Below are positions 32,396 through 40,838 of a stretch of 64,000 bases of DNA, one piece after another (the first letter of the stretch is position 1; every line of letters starts with the position of its first letter). The stretch lies in assembly GCF_014197435.1 (NCBI RefSeq), contig NZ_JACIFP010000001.1:2418001-2482000 (forward strand). The letters run 5' to 3'. A program made the position numbers and the translations under genes. The stretch is from Gordonia humi (GTDB taxonomy: Bacteria; Actinomycetota; Actinomycetes; Mycobacteriales; Mycobacteriaceae). Under the pieces are notes generated by a model, which had not been told where the DNA came from, ran no database searches, and worked only from the letters and a program-made list of their open reading frames with translations.

Positions 32396-33649
32396 TCAGG
32401 ATCGTGGGAAGGCCGCCGCGATCGTGTCGAGCAGACCACGGTAGCGTCCGCCGTCGACGTCGCCGAGCGGCTTTCCGCTGCTCACGACGGCCGTCGCGAG
32501 ATCGCGTTGCGGATCCGCCCACATCGCGATCTGGGTGAGTCCGGTGTGTCCGAACGCCTCGGGAGCTCGGCGCCCGAACGGTCCGAAGTAGTGCGAGCCC
32601 AGCATGAAGCCGGTGCCCCAGCGCAGTGGGACGCCGGCGGTCGCGACGTCGGGACGCAGCGCCCGTCGCTCTCGGCGGGCGGCCACGATCGCGTCCGCCG
32701 ACAGGATCCGGACACCGTCGAGGGCGCCGCCACGCAGGAGCATCTCCGCGAATCGGGACAGCTCGACGGCGTTCGACACTCCGGTCGACGACGGAATCGT
32801 GCTGGTCAGGACCTCCGGTGCGTTCGATGACGAGATGATGCCGTCGAGGGTGCGGCCGGTGGCGAGCCGGAAAGCGGTGTCCACGGCGAACGAGGTGCGC
32901 GATCCGGTGACGTGGCTGCGGGCGACCTCGATCACGTCGGAACGGTCGACGCCGATATTGGTCCATCGAAGTCCGAGGGGGCCGGTGATCTCATCGGCGA
33001 TGTACTCGCGCATCGGGCGCCCGGTGGCGGTCTCGACGATCTCGCGGACCAGCGGTCCCCACGTGAGCGCATGGTAGAAGTGCAGCAGTCCGGGCCGGTG
33101 CAGCGGAACCATGCGACACAGCGCCGCGCGTACGAAGGCACGGTCGTCCGCGCGTGTCTGGTCGGCGCTGCCCGCGAGCGCGAACGGGATCCCGGCTCGA
33201 TGGGTGAGGACGTGGTCGATGGTCGTCGAGCCCTTGCCGTTCGCCGAGTATCCGGGCACCAGGTCGGCCACCCGGGTGCCGAGGTCGACGACACCCTGAT
33301 CGATCAGTCGCCACACCGCGACCGCGGCGATCGCCTTCGACGCCGAGAACAGGCAGAACGGCGTCGCCGATGTGACGTTCTCGATCGGTGTGCGGCCGTG
33401 TCCGACGGCGCGGTCGACGATCACCCGACCGCGATGACGGACGCACACCTGGATCGCGGGCTGCGTGCCCCCCGAGTACCAGTGCTCGGCCGCGCGCCAG
33501 ATCGCATCGGCACGCTCGTCGCCGGCCTCGTCGCCGATCCATGTCCGGTCCGACAACTGTTGGGAGGTAAGCGAGTCGGGAAGGTGAATGCGTCCGTGCT
33601 GCGGCGCGCTCCTGCGCGAGGCGATAGGGTCGTCATCGACATAGAACAC
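32396..33649 (-). CDS. Serine hydrolase, class C beta-lactamase/esterase family
   Basis: 417-aa member of the serine beta-lactamase-like superfamily. The S-x-x-K motif is SASK in TPFCLFSASKAIAAVAVWRL; the second motif tyrosine is in LLHFYHALTWGPLV (Y-x-A rather than Y-x-N); the third motif is HTG in AFGHTGLTQIAMW. Such enzymes are mostly esterases or peptidases rather than beta-lactamases. No signal peptide is visible. GTG 33649 is only 22 bp from the divergent acyl-CoA dehydrogenase start, leaving little promoter room, so the true start may lie further inside. Confidence 0.87.
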   Translation of the reverse strand: MFYVDDDPIASRRSAPQHGRIHLPDSLTSQQLSDRTWIGDEAGDERADAIWRAAEHWYSGGTQPAIQVCVRHRGRVIVDRAVGHGRTPIENVTSATPFCLFSASKAIAAVAVWRLIDQGVVDLGTRVADLVPGYSANGKGSTTIDHVLTHRAGIPFALAGSADQTRADDRAFVRAALCRMVPLHRPGLLHFYHALTWGPLVREIVETATGRPMREYIADEITGPLGLRWTNIGVDRSDVIEVARSHVTGSRTSFAVDTAFRLATGRTLDGIISSSNAPEVLTSTIPSSTGVSNAVELSRFAEMLLRGGALDGVRILSADAIVAARRERRALRPDVATAGVPLRWGTGFMLGSHYFGPFGRRAPEAFGHTGLTQIAMWADPQRDLATAVVSSGKPLGDVDGGRYRGLLDTIAAAFPRS

Positions 33650-33671
33650 GTTTCAATTCCTTGGAGGTCGC

Positions 33672-34895
33672 ATGTTCGAGTGGTCCGACGAAGACCGGAT
33701 GGTGCGGGACGCCATCCGAGGGTTCATCGAGAAGGAGGTTCGACCGCACATCCACGAACTCGAGAGCGGTGAACTCCCGCCGTACGACATCATCCGCAAG
33801 ATGCTCGCCACATTCGGCATGGATGCGATGAACGCCGAGAGTCTGGAAAAAGAACTTGCGGCGGCCGAGGCCGGTGAGGCACGCGCGGCCGGCGGCTCGT
33901 CGACGTTGGCCAACTCGATGTTCCTGATCCTGAACATGGAGATGGCCGGAGTCAGTCTGGGCACGATCGGATCGATGGGGGTGTCGATGGGGCTCACCGT
34001 GTCGACGATCCGCGGTCGCGGCACGCTCGCGCAGAAGAGGCGCTGGCTGCCCGACCTGGTCACCATGCGCACGGTCGGCGCCTGGGCGATCACGGAACCG
34101 GACAGTGGGTCGGACGCGCTGGGCGGCATGAAGACCACCGTGCGGCGCGACGGAGCCGACTACATTCTCAACGGGAACAAGACGTTCATCACCAACGGTC
34201 CGTACGCGGACACGATCGTCGTGTTCGCGAAGCTCGACGAAGGGGACGGCACTCCGATGCGTGAGCGCAAGGTGCTCACCTTCGTGCTCGACGGCGATAT
34301 GCCGGGTCTGACCCGCGGTAAGCCGTTCAAGAAGATGGGCATGATGAGTTCGCCCACCGGAGAACTGTTCTTCGACGACATCCGGCTGACACCCGACCGT
34401 CTGCTCGGGGAGACCGAGGACACCGGATCGGACAAGCGGGGCGGAGACAGCGCGAAGTCGGGGTTCACCGCCGAGCGCATCGGCATCGCCGCGCTCTCCC
34501 TCGGCATCATCAATCGCGCGCAGGAACTGTCGATCGACTATGCGAAGAAGCGGACCCTGTGGGGTCAGGAGATCGCGAAGTTCCAGCTGATCCAGCTCAA
34601 GCTCGCCGAGATGGAGGTGGCTCGGCTCAACGTGCAGAACATGTTGTTCGTGGCGATGGAGGCGTCGAAGGCCGGTAGGCCGCCGACGTTGGCGCAGGCC
34701 TCAGCGATGAAGCTGTATTCGTCCCGGGCGGCGACCGAGGTCGCCATGGAAGCGGTTCAGCTGTTCGGCGGAAACGGCTATATGGCGGAGTACGAAGTGG
34801 AACGACTCGCCCGTGACGCGAAGTCCCTGATGATCTATGCCGGGTCGAACGAGATCCAGGTGACGCATGTCGCGAAAGGCCTTCTGGCCGAATAG
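33672..34895 (+). CDS. Acyl-CoA dehydrogenase
   Basis: 407-aa FAD-dependent acyl-CoA dehydrogenase. It has the helical N-terminus (MFEWSDEDRMVRDAIRGFIEKEVRP), the flavin-binding WAITEPDSGSDALGGMKTT segment, LNGNKTFITNG, and FGGNGYMAEYEVERLARDAK at the C-terminus. At the usual catalytic place IYAGSNEIQ carries Ala where medium-chain enzymes have Glu; a Glu in FTAERIGIAAL is placed as in long-chain and isovaleryl-CoA enzymes. The ribosome site GGAGG precedes ATG 33672. The last codons form one arm of a 15-bp terminator stem. Confidence 0.94.
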   Translation: MFEWSDEDRMVRDAIRGFIEKEVRPHIHELESGELPPYDIIRKMLATFGMDAMNAESLEKELAAAEAGEARAAGGSSTLANSMFLILNMEMAGVSLGTIGSMGVSMGLTVSTIRGRGTLAQKRRWLPDLVTMRTVGAWAITEPDSGSDALGGMKTTVRRDGADYILNGNKTFITNGPYADTIVVFAKLDEGDGTPMRERKVLTFVLDGDMPGLTRGKPFKKMGMMSSPTGELFFDDIRLTPDRLLGETEDTGSDKRGGDSAKSGFTAERIGIAALSLGIINRAQELSIDYAKKRTLWGQEIAKFQLIQLKLAEMEVARLNVQNMLFVAMEASKAGRPPTLAQASAMKLYSSRAATEVAMEAVQLFGGNGYMAEYEVERLARDAKSLMIYAGSNEIQVTHVAKGLLAE

Positions 34896-34910
34896 TTCGC
34901 GACATGCGTC
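34862..34910. terminator. Bidirectional hairpin formed by last codons of acyl-CoA dehydrogenase
   Basis: GACGCATGTCGCGAA (34862-34876) and TTCGCGACATGCGTC (34896-34910) form a perfect 15-bp stem with a 19-nt loop that includes the TAG stop (34893-34895). It lies between convergent genes (monooxygenase stop at 34924), so it can end both transcripts. The left arm is coding. Confidence 0.8.
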
Positions 34911-34923
34911 GATCGGTCGTCGA

Positions 34924-36426
34924 TCAGACCGCGGGGGCGGGTTCGGCGGGGACGGTCTGCTTGCGATAGTCGAGGTAGGGATCGACGATCGCGCCCTTGC
35001 GGAGCTGTTTCACGTCGGCGGCGACGGACATGGTCATGGTCCACGGCACCTGCGTGCCCTGCTTGGGCAGGCGGTCGAGGGCTCGCTTGACGTAACCCGC
35101 GCCGAAGTCGAGCAGCGGACGCGTCGGCATGGCCGGGTCGGCGACGGCCCGCACCGAGGTGAACTCGCTCGCATCCATGTAGGTCAACATGCGGCAGAAG
35201 TACTCGCACAGCAGACCGATCTTGAGCGTCCAGGACGAGTTCGTGTAACCGATCGCCATCGCGAAGTTCGGGATGCCCGACAGCATCATGCCGCGGTAAG
35301 CCAGTGTGTCCGACAGGTCGATGGTCTGACCGTCGACCTTGACCTCCATACCGCCGAACAGCTGAAGGTTCAGTCCGGTCGCCGTGACGATGATGTCGGC
35401 CTCGATCTCGGTGCCGTCCTCGAGCAGGACGCCGTTCTCGGTGAAGGTTGCGATGCGGCCCGTCGCGATCGAGGCCGAGCCCTTCTTGATCGCTTTGAAC
35501 AGGTCGCCGTCGGGGACCACGCAGACGCGCTGATCCCACGGGTTGTACGGCGGGTTGAAGTGCGTGTCGACGTCGAAGTCGCTCGGCAGCATCGCGACGT
35601 TCGTGGCTCGGATCACCTTGCGCGCCACGGTCGGGAACTTCTGGCTGAGCTGGTAGAAGAGCTTCTGCTGGACGATGTTCTTCTGGCGGCTCAGCGCGTA
35701 GCCGCGATCGGGGCCGAGGACCTTCTTCATCGCATTCGAGATAGCGTCCTCGCGGGGGAGCGGAATCACATACGTGGGCGTGCGCTGCAGCATCGTGATG
35801 TGCTCGGTGGCCTCCGCCATCGACGGAACCAGCGTGACCGCCGTCGCGCCCGAACCGATCACCACGACCTTCTTGCCCGCGTAATCGAGATCGGACGGCC
35901 AGTGCTGCGGATGCACGATCTGCCCCGTGAACCTCTCGCTGCCCGGGAACTCGGGGGTGAAGCCCTCGGCGTAGTTGTAGTAGCCGGTTCCGGCGAACAG
36001 CCACCGGGTCTGGACGACGAAGTCGTCGTCGGCGTCGTTGCGGTGCACGGTGACGTTCCACAGCTGATCGGACTCGGACCAGTCGACCGAGGTGGCCCGG
36101 CGGTTGTAGACGATCACCTCGTCGAGGTGATCGTCCGCGATGGCCTCGTGCAGGTAGTCCAGGATGCGCGGTGCGTCGGCGATGGCCTGCGGGTCGCGCC
36201 ACGGCTTGAACTCGTAGCCGAACGTGTTCAGGTCGGAGTCCGAGCGGATGCCCGGGTACGTGAACAGGCTCCACGTGCCGCCCGCGGACTCCCGTGACTC
36301 CAGGATCGCGAACTTCTTCGACGGATGCTCGGTGCGGAGGTAGTGCCCGGCACCGATGCCGGAGATGCCTGCGCCGAGGACGAGTACGTCGAGCGGGCCG
36401 TCGGTCAGGATGGAATCGGTGGGCAT
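34924..36426 (-). CDS. Flavin-containing Baeyer-Villiger monooxygenase, EthA-like
   Basis: 500-aa FAD/NADPH enzyme that inserts oxygen into ketones or oxidises sulfur and nitrogen compounds. FAD-binding GAGISGIGAGHYL is at the N-terminus, the Baeyer-Villiger fingerprint F-x-G-x-x-x-H-x-x-x-W-P is matched by FTGQIVHPQHWP, and NADPH-binding VVIGSGATAVTLVP follows. Segments such as YPGIRSDSDLNTFGY, YNPWDQRVCVVP, VTATGLNLQLFGG and GYTNSSWTLKIGLL closely recall mycobacterial EthA, the activator of ethionamide. It starts at ATG 36426. A PucR-type regulator is divergent, 167 bp away. Confidence 0.93.
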   Translation of the reverse strand: MPTDSILTDGPLDVLVLGAGISGIGAGHYLRTEHPSKKFAILESRESAGGTWSLFTYPGIRSDSDLNTFGYEFKPWRDPQAIADAPRILDYLHEAIADDHLDEVIVYNRRATSVDWSESDQLWNVTVHRNDADDDFVVQTRWLFAGTGYYNYAEGFTPEFPGSERFTGQIVHPQHWPSDLDYAGKKVVVIGSGATAVTLVPSMAEATEHITMLQRTPTYVIPLPREDAISNAMKKVLGPDRGYALSRQKNIVQQKLFYQLSQKFPTVARKVIRATNVAMLPSDFDVDTHFNPPYNPWDQRVCVVPDGDLFKAIKKGSASIATGRIATFTENGVLLEDGTEIEADIIVTATGLNLQLFGGMEVKVDGQTIDLSDTLAYRGMMLSGIPNFAMAIGYTNSSWTLKIGLLCEYFCRMLTYMDASEFTSVRAVADPAMPTRPLLDFGAGYVKRALDRLPKQGTQVPWTMTMSVAADVKQLRKGAIVDPYLDYRKQTVPAEPAPAV

Positions 36427-36510
36427 GGGCTGTCCGTTCTACTTGAAGTTCAACGCCGTCGGTGCGGTCGAGCGGGTCTGTTCGCCGGGTGAGTGGAGTC
36501 GAGACCCTCC

Positions 36511-36536
36511 TTAACAATCATCGTTGTCATGGTTAA
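36511..36536. promoter_or_regulatory. Imperfect palindrome between EthA-like and PucR-type genes
   Basis: TTAAC (36511-36515) and GTTAA (36532-36536) flank an inner ACAA-N6-TTGT (36514-36527). AT-rich stretch in the divergent promoter region; a candidate regulator site for the monooxygenase gene. Confidence 0.4.
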
Positions 36537-36576
36537 CTTTTGCAAGCACGAATGAGACCTGATCGGCGGGGAATCG

Positions 36577-36591
36577 GGTGCATAATGCACC
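36577..36591. promoter_or_regulatory. Perfect 15-bp palindrome at the PucR-type gene start
   Basis: GGTGCAT-A-ATGCACC is perfect, with CATAAT (36581-36586) inside it as the -10 element. The predicted start point is at ATG 36594, giving a leaderless mRNA. A regulator bound here would block transcription, so autoregulation is likely. Confidence 0.7.
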
Positions 36592-36593
36592 AT

Positions 36594-37808
36594 ATGAACG
36601 CACATCCTGTGGATTCTGGCGTCTCACCCGCCGTCGCCGAACTCATTCGCGACGGTGTGCGCGCCATCCTCGAGGCTCCGCCCGAGTGGATCGACGAGAT
36701 CAACTCCGCGGTCACCGACGGCGCGGGGATGGAGGCGATCGCCGGTGACGAGGCGCTTCTCACGGTGGCACTGGAGATCAACGCGGGCAACCTGGCGCAC
36801 TGGGCGGCGTCGAACATGGCCGATCCGGGAGCTCGCGTCCCGGTGGCGATCACCGACCACACCAGGACGTACATCCGCGATCTCGCGCGCCGGGGTCTCG
36901 ACTCGCGGGCGCTGGACTCGTTTCGCACGGCGCAGAACGTCGCCTGGCGGTTGTGGATGGAGATCTGCTTCTCGTTGACCGACGATGCCACGGTCCTGCG
37001 CGAGTTGCTCGAGGTCACCTCGGCGTCGATCGCGGCGTTCATCGACGACACGGTGCACGAACTGGCCGAACTCATCGACCTGGCGCGCACCGAGTTGGCC
37101 GGCGATACGCACGCCGAGCGGCGCGCCGCCGTCGCCCTCGTACTGGAAGGGGCTCCCATCGCGCAGGAGCGCGCCGAGTCCCAGCTCCGGTATCGACTCG
37201 ACGGGCCGCACACCGCCATGGTGGTGTTCGGAGACGCCGAGACCGGGCCCGACGATGTGGAGACGGTCTGCGCCGCGGTGATGGAGGCCTCCGGTGTGAG
37301 CGGTCGGCTCACGGTCATGGCGGGCGCGTCCGAGCTATGGGTGTGGCTGCCGTGTCGCGAGGTGCGGGCCGAGGGCGCCGTCGCCGATCATCGCGGCGTC
37401 CGCATCGCGGTGGGCTCGGCCGGCGACGGTCGAGAGGGGTTCCGCCGCAGTCATTTCGAAGCGTTGACCGTGCGGAGACTGCTCGCTCGCTCGAGCGGTG
37501 CGCGTCGAACGGCACACTTCGATCAGGCTCGACTCGTCGCGCTCCTCGGTGAGGACGACCTCGCCGCACGAGGTTTCGTCGACGCCACACTCGGGGAGCT
37601 CCGGCACGCCGACGCCGACGTCCTCGAGTGCGTCCGCACGTGGTTCGGTGCGGGATGCAACGCGAGTGTCACGGCGTCGCGCCTGTACACCCACCGCAAC
37701 ACGGTGCTCCGGCGGCTCGCGCGAGCCGATGCTCTGCTCCCTCGACCGTTGCCGACGAACGCCGTTCACGTGGCGGCGGCGTTGGAACTGTCGGCGTGGC
37801 TCGACTGA
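36594..37808 (+). CDS. PucR-family transcriptional regulator
   Basis: 404-aa regulator. The C-terminal PucR helix-turn-helix is in TWFGAGCNASVTASRLYTHRNTVLRRLARAD. The N-terminal half carries helical sensor segments (HWAASNMADPGARVPVAITDHTRTYIRDLARRGLDSRALDSFR), a layout seen in many Gordonia and Rhodococcus regulators next to monooxygenases. ATG 36594 is preferred over 36585 because of the promoter palindrome. Divergent from the EthA-like gene, it is the likely controller of that enzyme. Confidence 0.87.
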   Translation: MNAHPVDSGVSPAVAELIRDGVRAILEAPPEWIDEINSAVTDGAGMEAIAGDEALLTVALEINAGNLAHWAASNMADPGARVPVAITDHTRTYIRDLARRGLDSRALDSFRTAQNVAWRLWMEICFSLTDDATVLRELLEVTSASIAAFIDDTVHELAELIDLARTELAGDTHAERRAAVALVLEGAPIAQERAESQLRYRLDGPHTAMVVFGDAETGPDDVETVCAAVMEASGVSGRLTVMAGASELWVWLPCREVRAEGAVADHRGVRIAVGSAGDGREGFRRSHFEALTVRRLLARSSGARRTAHFDQARLVALLGEDDLAARGFVDATLGELRHADADVLECVRTWFGAGCNASVTASRLYTHRNTVLRRLARADALLPRPLPTNAVHVAAALELSAWLD

Positions 37809-37818
37809 CGGCCGGACC

Positions 37819-39216
37819 TCACGCCGGGCGGTACGGCACCGAATCGCTGACCTTCTCATCGACGTGGATGCCGTGTCCGAGCATCGGGAACGCGCGTTGC
37901 GGACACGCGGGCCGGTCGCACACCTTGCAGCCGCCGCCGATCGGGACGACGGTGCGTGCGTCGCCGAGGTCGATCCCGGTCGCGTAGACGAGTTCGTCGG
38001 CGTGCGACAGATCGCAACCGAGTCCGATCGCGAACTCGGGAGCCGTCGACAGATGCCCGCCGGGCGACGGATCAATGGTCCGCGCCAACCAGAAGTACTT
38101 GCGGCCGTCCGGCATCTCGGAGACCTGCGTGTGAATCCGACCCGCCATCGAGAACGCGTCGTGCACCACCCACAGCGGACAGTTGCCGCCCACACGGGAG
38201 AAGTGGAACGCCGTCGCCGACTGGCGCTTCGAGATGTTCCCGGCCCGATCGACGCGGACGAAGATGAACGGAATCCCGCGGTCGCCGGGCCTCTGCAGCG
38301 TCGACAGGCGATGGCATACCGTCTCGAAGCCGACCTCGAAGCGGCGCGAGAGCAACCCCACGTCGTAGCGCAGCTCTCTCGCCGCCGAAGCGAACACGCC
38401 GTACGGCAGGACGAGTGCCCCGGCGAAGTAGTTCGCGAGGCCGACACGCAGCACGGGCCGAGAATCGTTCGCCACCGTCGACGCGTCGACCAGCGCGTCG
38501 ATGCGGGCGCGCTGCGAGAGCAACGCCAGCTGGGTGGCGAGCTGAAAGGCGCGCTGTCCGGCGGTGAGAGACCGTGCCAAGGTGACCGTCGCGGCCTCGA
38601 CGTCGTACCGGCGCTTGGCGACGGTGGGCTCGCCGGACGAGCCGATCACCACGCGGACCCCGTACGTCTGGTCGAGGTGTCGTGCCAACTGGAGGTCGAG
38701 TCCGCCGATCGAGAACCCCTCGTCGGAGAACAGCCGCTCGGCGGCCGCATCGAGTTCGGCGACGTGGTTGCGCCGATCGTAGAAGTAGTCGCGGACCTGT
38801 TCGAACGGCGTCACCGAGAGCTCCGGGGCCACCGCGCCCGCGGATCGGTGGTCCTCGAGTTCGGCGGTCGCCGCACTCAGTCTGCGATGCAGATTGACCA
38901 GTGTGCGGCCCACCGACGGCATCCGCGAGACGAGTTCGGTGATCTCGGACCGGTCTGCCTCCTCACCGTGTGCGAGGAGTGCGTCGGCGATGTCGGCGGA
39001 CAGCCGGGCGTCGCCCGAATCGGCGAAGTAGTCGGCGGGGAGATCGAAGGTCGACGCGAGCGTCAGCAGCACCGGAACGGTGATCGGTCGTTGGTCGTTC
39101 TCGAGCTGATTGACATACGTCGTCGACATGTCGATACGGCGCGCCAGTGCGGCCTGGCTGATGCCGAGGTCGGCGCGCAGGCGGCGTAGTCGTGCCCCCA
39201 CATAGGTCTTCGCCAT
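37819..39216 (-). CDS. prpR: Methylcitrate-cycle regulator PrpR (XRE/ScfR-type)
   Basis: 465-aa transcription factor. An N-terminal XRE helix-turn-helix (VGARLRRLRADLGISQAALARRIDMSTTYVNQLE) is followed by an IrrE-like middle domain and a C-terminal domain with the cysteine cluster CKVCDRPACPQRAFP (C-x2-C-x4-C). Mycobacterial PrpR is reported to bind acyl-CoAs and an iron-sulfur cluster and to activate methylcitrate genes. ATG 39216 (MAKTYVGARL) is chosen since it gives the family N-terminus; a longer frame would run into the prpD promoter. Divergent from prpD. Confidence 0.92.
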   Translation of the reverse strand: MAKTYVGARLRRLRADLGISQAALARRIDMSTTYVNQLENDQRPITVPVLLTLASTFDLPADYFADSGDARLSADIADALLAHGEEADRSEITELVSRMPSVGRTLVNLHRRLSAATAELEDHRSAGAVAPELSVTPFEQVRDYFYDRRNHVAELDAAAERLFSDEGFSIGGLDLQLARHLDQTYGVRVVIGSSGEPTVAKRRYDVEAATVTLARSLTAGQRAFQLATQLALLSQRARIDALVDASTVANDSRPVLRVGLANYFAGALVLPYGVFASAARELRYDVGLLSRRFEVGFETVCHRLSTLQRPGDRGIPFIFVRVDRAGNISKRQSATAFHFSRVGGNCPLWVVHDAFSMAGRIHTQVSEMPDGRKYFWLARTIDPSPGGHLSTAPEFAIGLGCDLSHADELVYATGIDLGDARTVVPIGGGCKVCDRPACPQRAFPMLGHGIHVDEKVSDSVPYRPA

Positions 39217-39241
39217 AGATGCCAGCCTACGACAGGAAGCG

Positions 39242-39279
39242 TCCGCAACATCCGCAATAGTCGATGAAAATCTCCGCAG
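39242..39279. promoter_or_regulatory. Repeated TCCGCA motifs in the prpR-prpD spacer
   Basis: TCCGCAA occurs at 39242-39248 and 39251-39257 (9-bp period) and TCCGCAG at 39273-39279, in the 119-bp divergent spacer. They are candidate PrpR sites. GTGCAAAC just before the prpD start resembles RamB/PrpR-type TTTGCAC half sites. Confidence 0.4.
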
Positions 39280-39323
39280 AAATACGCATTTGCCAGGACT
39301 TACCTCGGATGGTGCAGTCTGCG

Positions 39324-39329
39324 TACGGT
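39324..39329 (+). promoter_or_regulatory. -10 element for leaderless prpD
   Basis: TACGGT fits TANNNT; 7 nt after its last base lies the A of ATG 39336. No ribosome site is present upstream of the ATG. Confidence 0.5.
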
Positions 39330-39335
39330 GCAAAC

Positions 39336-40838
39336 ATGATCAACCACGAAGTTCGCACCCGACGCAGCGCCGACGAGTTCCCGATCGAAGAGCACCTCGC
39401 TTACAAGATCGCTCAGGTCGCCGTCGATCCGGTGGAGGTCCCCGCCGACACCGCCGAGATGATCGTCAATCGGGTCATCGACAACGCCGCCGTCAGTGCG
39501 GCCTCGGTGGCCCGCCGACCGGTCACCAGCGCCCGTCGCCAGGCGCAGTCTCGTCCGCTGGACGGCGGTTCGACCGTCTTCGGCGTCGACGGGCGGTTCG
39601 CGCCGGAGTGGGCCGCGTGGGCCAACGGCGTCGCCGTCCGGGAACTCGACTTCCACGACACCTTCCTGGCCGCCGAGTACTCGCACCCCGGCGACAACAT
39701 CCCGCCGCTCGTCGCCGTCGCCCAGCGGACCGGTGCGAGCGGAGCCGACCTCATCCGCGGTCTCGCCACCGCGTACGAGATCCAGATCGACCTGGTGCGC
39801 GGCATGTGTCTGCACGAGCACAAGATCGATCACGTCGCGCATCTCGGACCGTCGGTCGCGGCAGGCATCGGCACCATGCTCGGCCTGAACATCGACACCA
39901 TCTATCAGGCGGTCGGCCAGGCGCTGCACCTGACGACCGCCACCCGCCAATCGCGCAAGGGGCTCATCTCCAGTTGGAAGGCGTACGCACCGGCGCATGC
40001 GGGCAAGATCGCGATCGAGGCCGTCGATCGCGCCATGCGCGGCGAGGGTGCGCCCGCCCCCATCTGGGAGGGCGAGGACGGCGTCATCGCGTGGCTGCTC
40101 GGCGGTCCCGACGCGACGTACACGATCCCGTTGCCCGGCCCCGGCGAACCCAAGCGGGCCATTCTGGACAGCTACACCAAGGAGCACTCGGCCGAATACC
40201 AGAGCCAGGCTCCCATCGACCTGGCGCGTCGCATGCGCGATCGCATCGGCGACCTCGACCAGATCGCGTCGATCGTCCTGCACACCAGCCATCACACGCA
40301 CTACGTGATCGGCACCGGCTCGAACGATCCGCAGAAGTTCGACCCGACCGCCAGCCGGGAGACGCTCGACCACTCGGTCATGTACATCTTCGCCGTCGCC
40401 CTGCAGGACGGCGACTGGGATCACGAGCGCTCCTACGCGCCCGAACGCGCCTCTCGGCCCGACACCGTGGAGCTGTGGCGCAAGATCTCCACCGTCGAGG
40501 ATCCCGAGTGGACGCGCCGCTACCACTCGGCCGACCCGAACGAGAAGGCGTTCGGCGCCCGCGCGGTCGTCACGCTCAAGAGCGGAGAGGTCATCGAGGA
40601 CGAACTCGCGGTCGCCGACGCACATCCGCTCGGCGCCCGCCCGTTCGCCCGCGAACAGTATCTCGCCAAGTTCGCCCGCATGGCCGACGGCGTCGTCGAC
40701 GAGACGGAGCAGTCGCGGTTCACCGCGGCGGCGACCGGACTGAACGGACTCGCCGCGGGCGACCTGGGCGGACTGAACGTCCGCGTGCTCGACCAGGTGC
40801 TGGCGTCGGCGCCCGCGACCGGTGAGGGGATCCTCTGA
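39336..40838 (+). CDS. prpD: 2-Methylcitrate dehydratase
   Basis: 500-aa MmgE/PrpD-family enzyme that dehydrates 2-methylcitrate in propionyl-CoA catabolism. Conserved segments include [82 protein letters not shown] and [18 protein letters not shown] 39336 ([16 protein letters not shown]) matches the family start and the promoter. The stop overlaps prpB (TGATG). It is first in the prpDBC operon divergent from prpR. Confidence 0.95.
   Translation: MINHEVRTRRSADEFPIEEHLAYKIAQVAVDPVEVPADTAEMIVNRVIDNAAVSAASVARRPVTSARRQAQSRPLDGGSTVFGVDGRFAPEWAAWANGVAVRELDFHDTFLAAEYSHPGDNIPPLVAVAQRTGASGADLIRGLATAYEIQIDLVRGMCLHEHKIDHVAHLGPSVAAGIGTMLGLNIDTIYQAVGQALHLTTATRQSRKGLISSWKAYAPAHAGKIAIEAVDRAMRGEGAPAPIWEGEDGVIAWLLGGPDATYTIPLPGPGEPKRAILDSYTKEHSAEYQSQAPIDLARRMRDRIGDLDQIASIVLHTSHHTHYVIGTGSNDPQKFDPTASRETLDHSVMYIFAVALQDGDWDHERSYAPERASRPDTVELWRKISTVEDPEWTRRYHSADPNEKAFGARAVVTLKSGEVIEDELAVADAHPLGARPFAREQYLAKFARMADGVVDETEQSRFTAAATGLNGLAAGDLGGLNVRVLDQVLASAPATGEGIL

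Noticed and set aside
37792..37826. Hairpin across the convergent stops of the PucR-type gene and prpR
   Set aside because: Only a 7-bp stem with a 21-nt loop; could be chance in GC-rich sequence.
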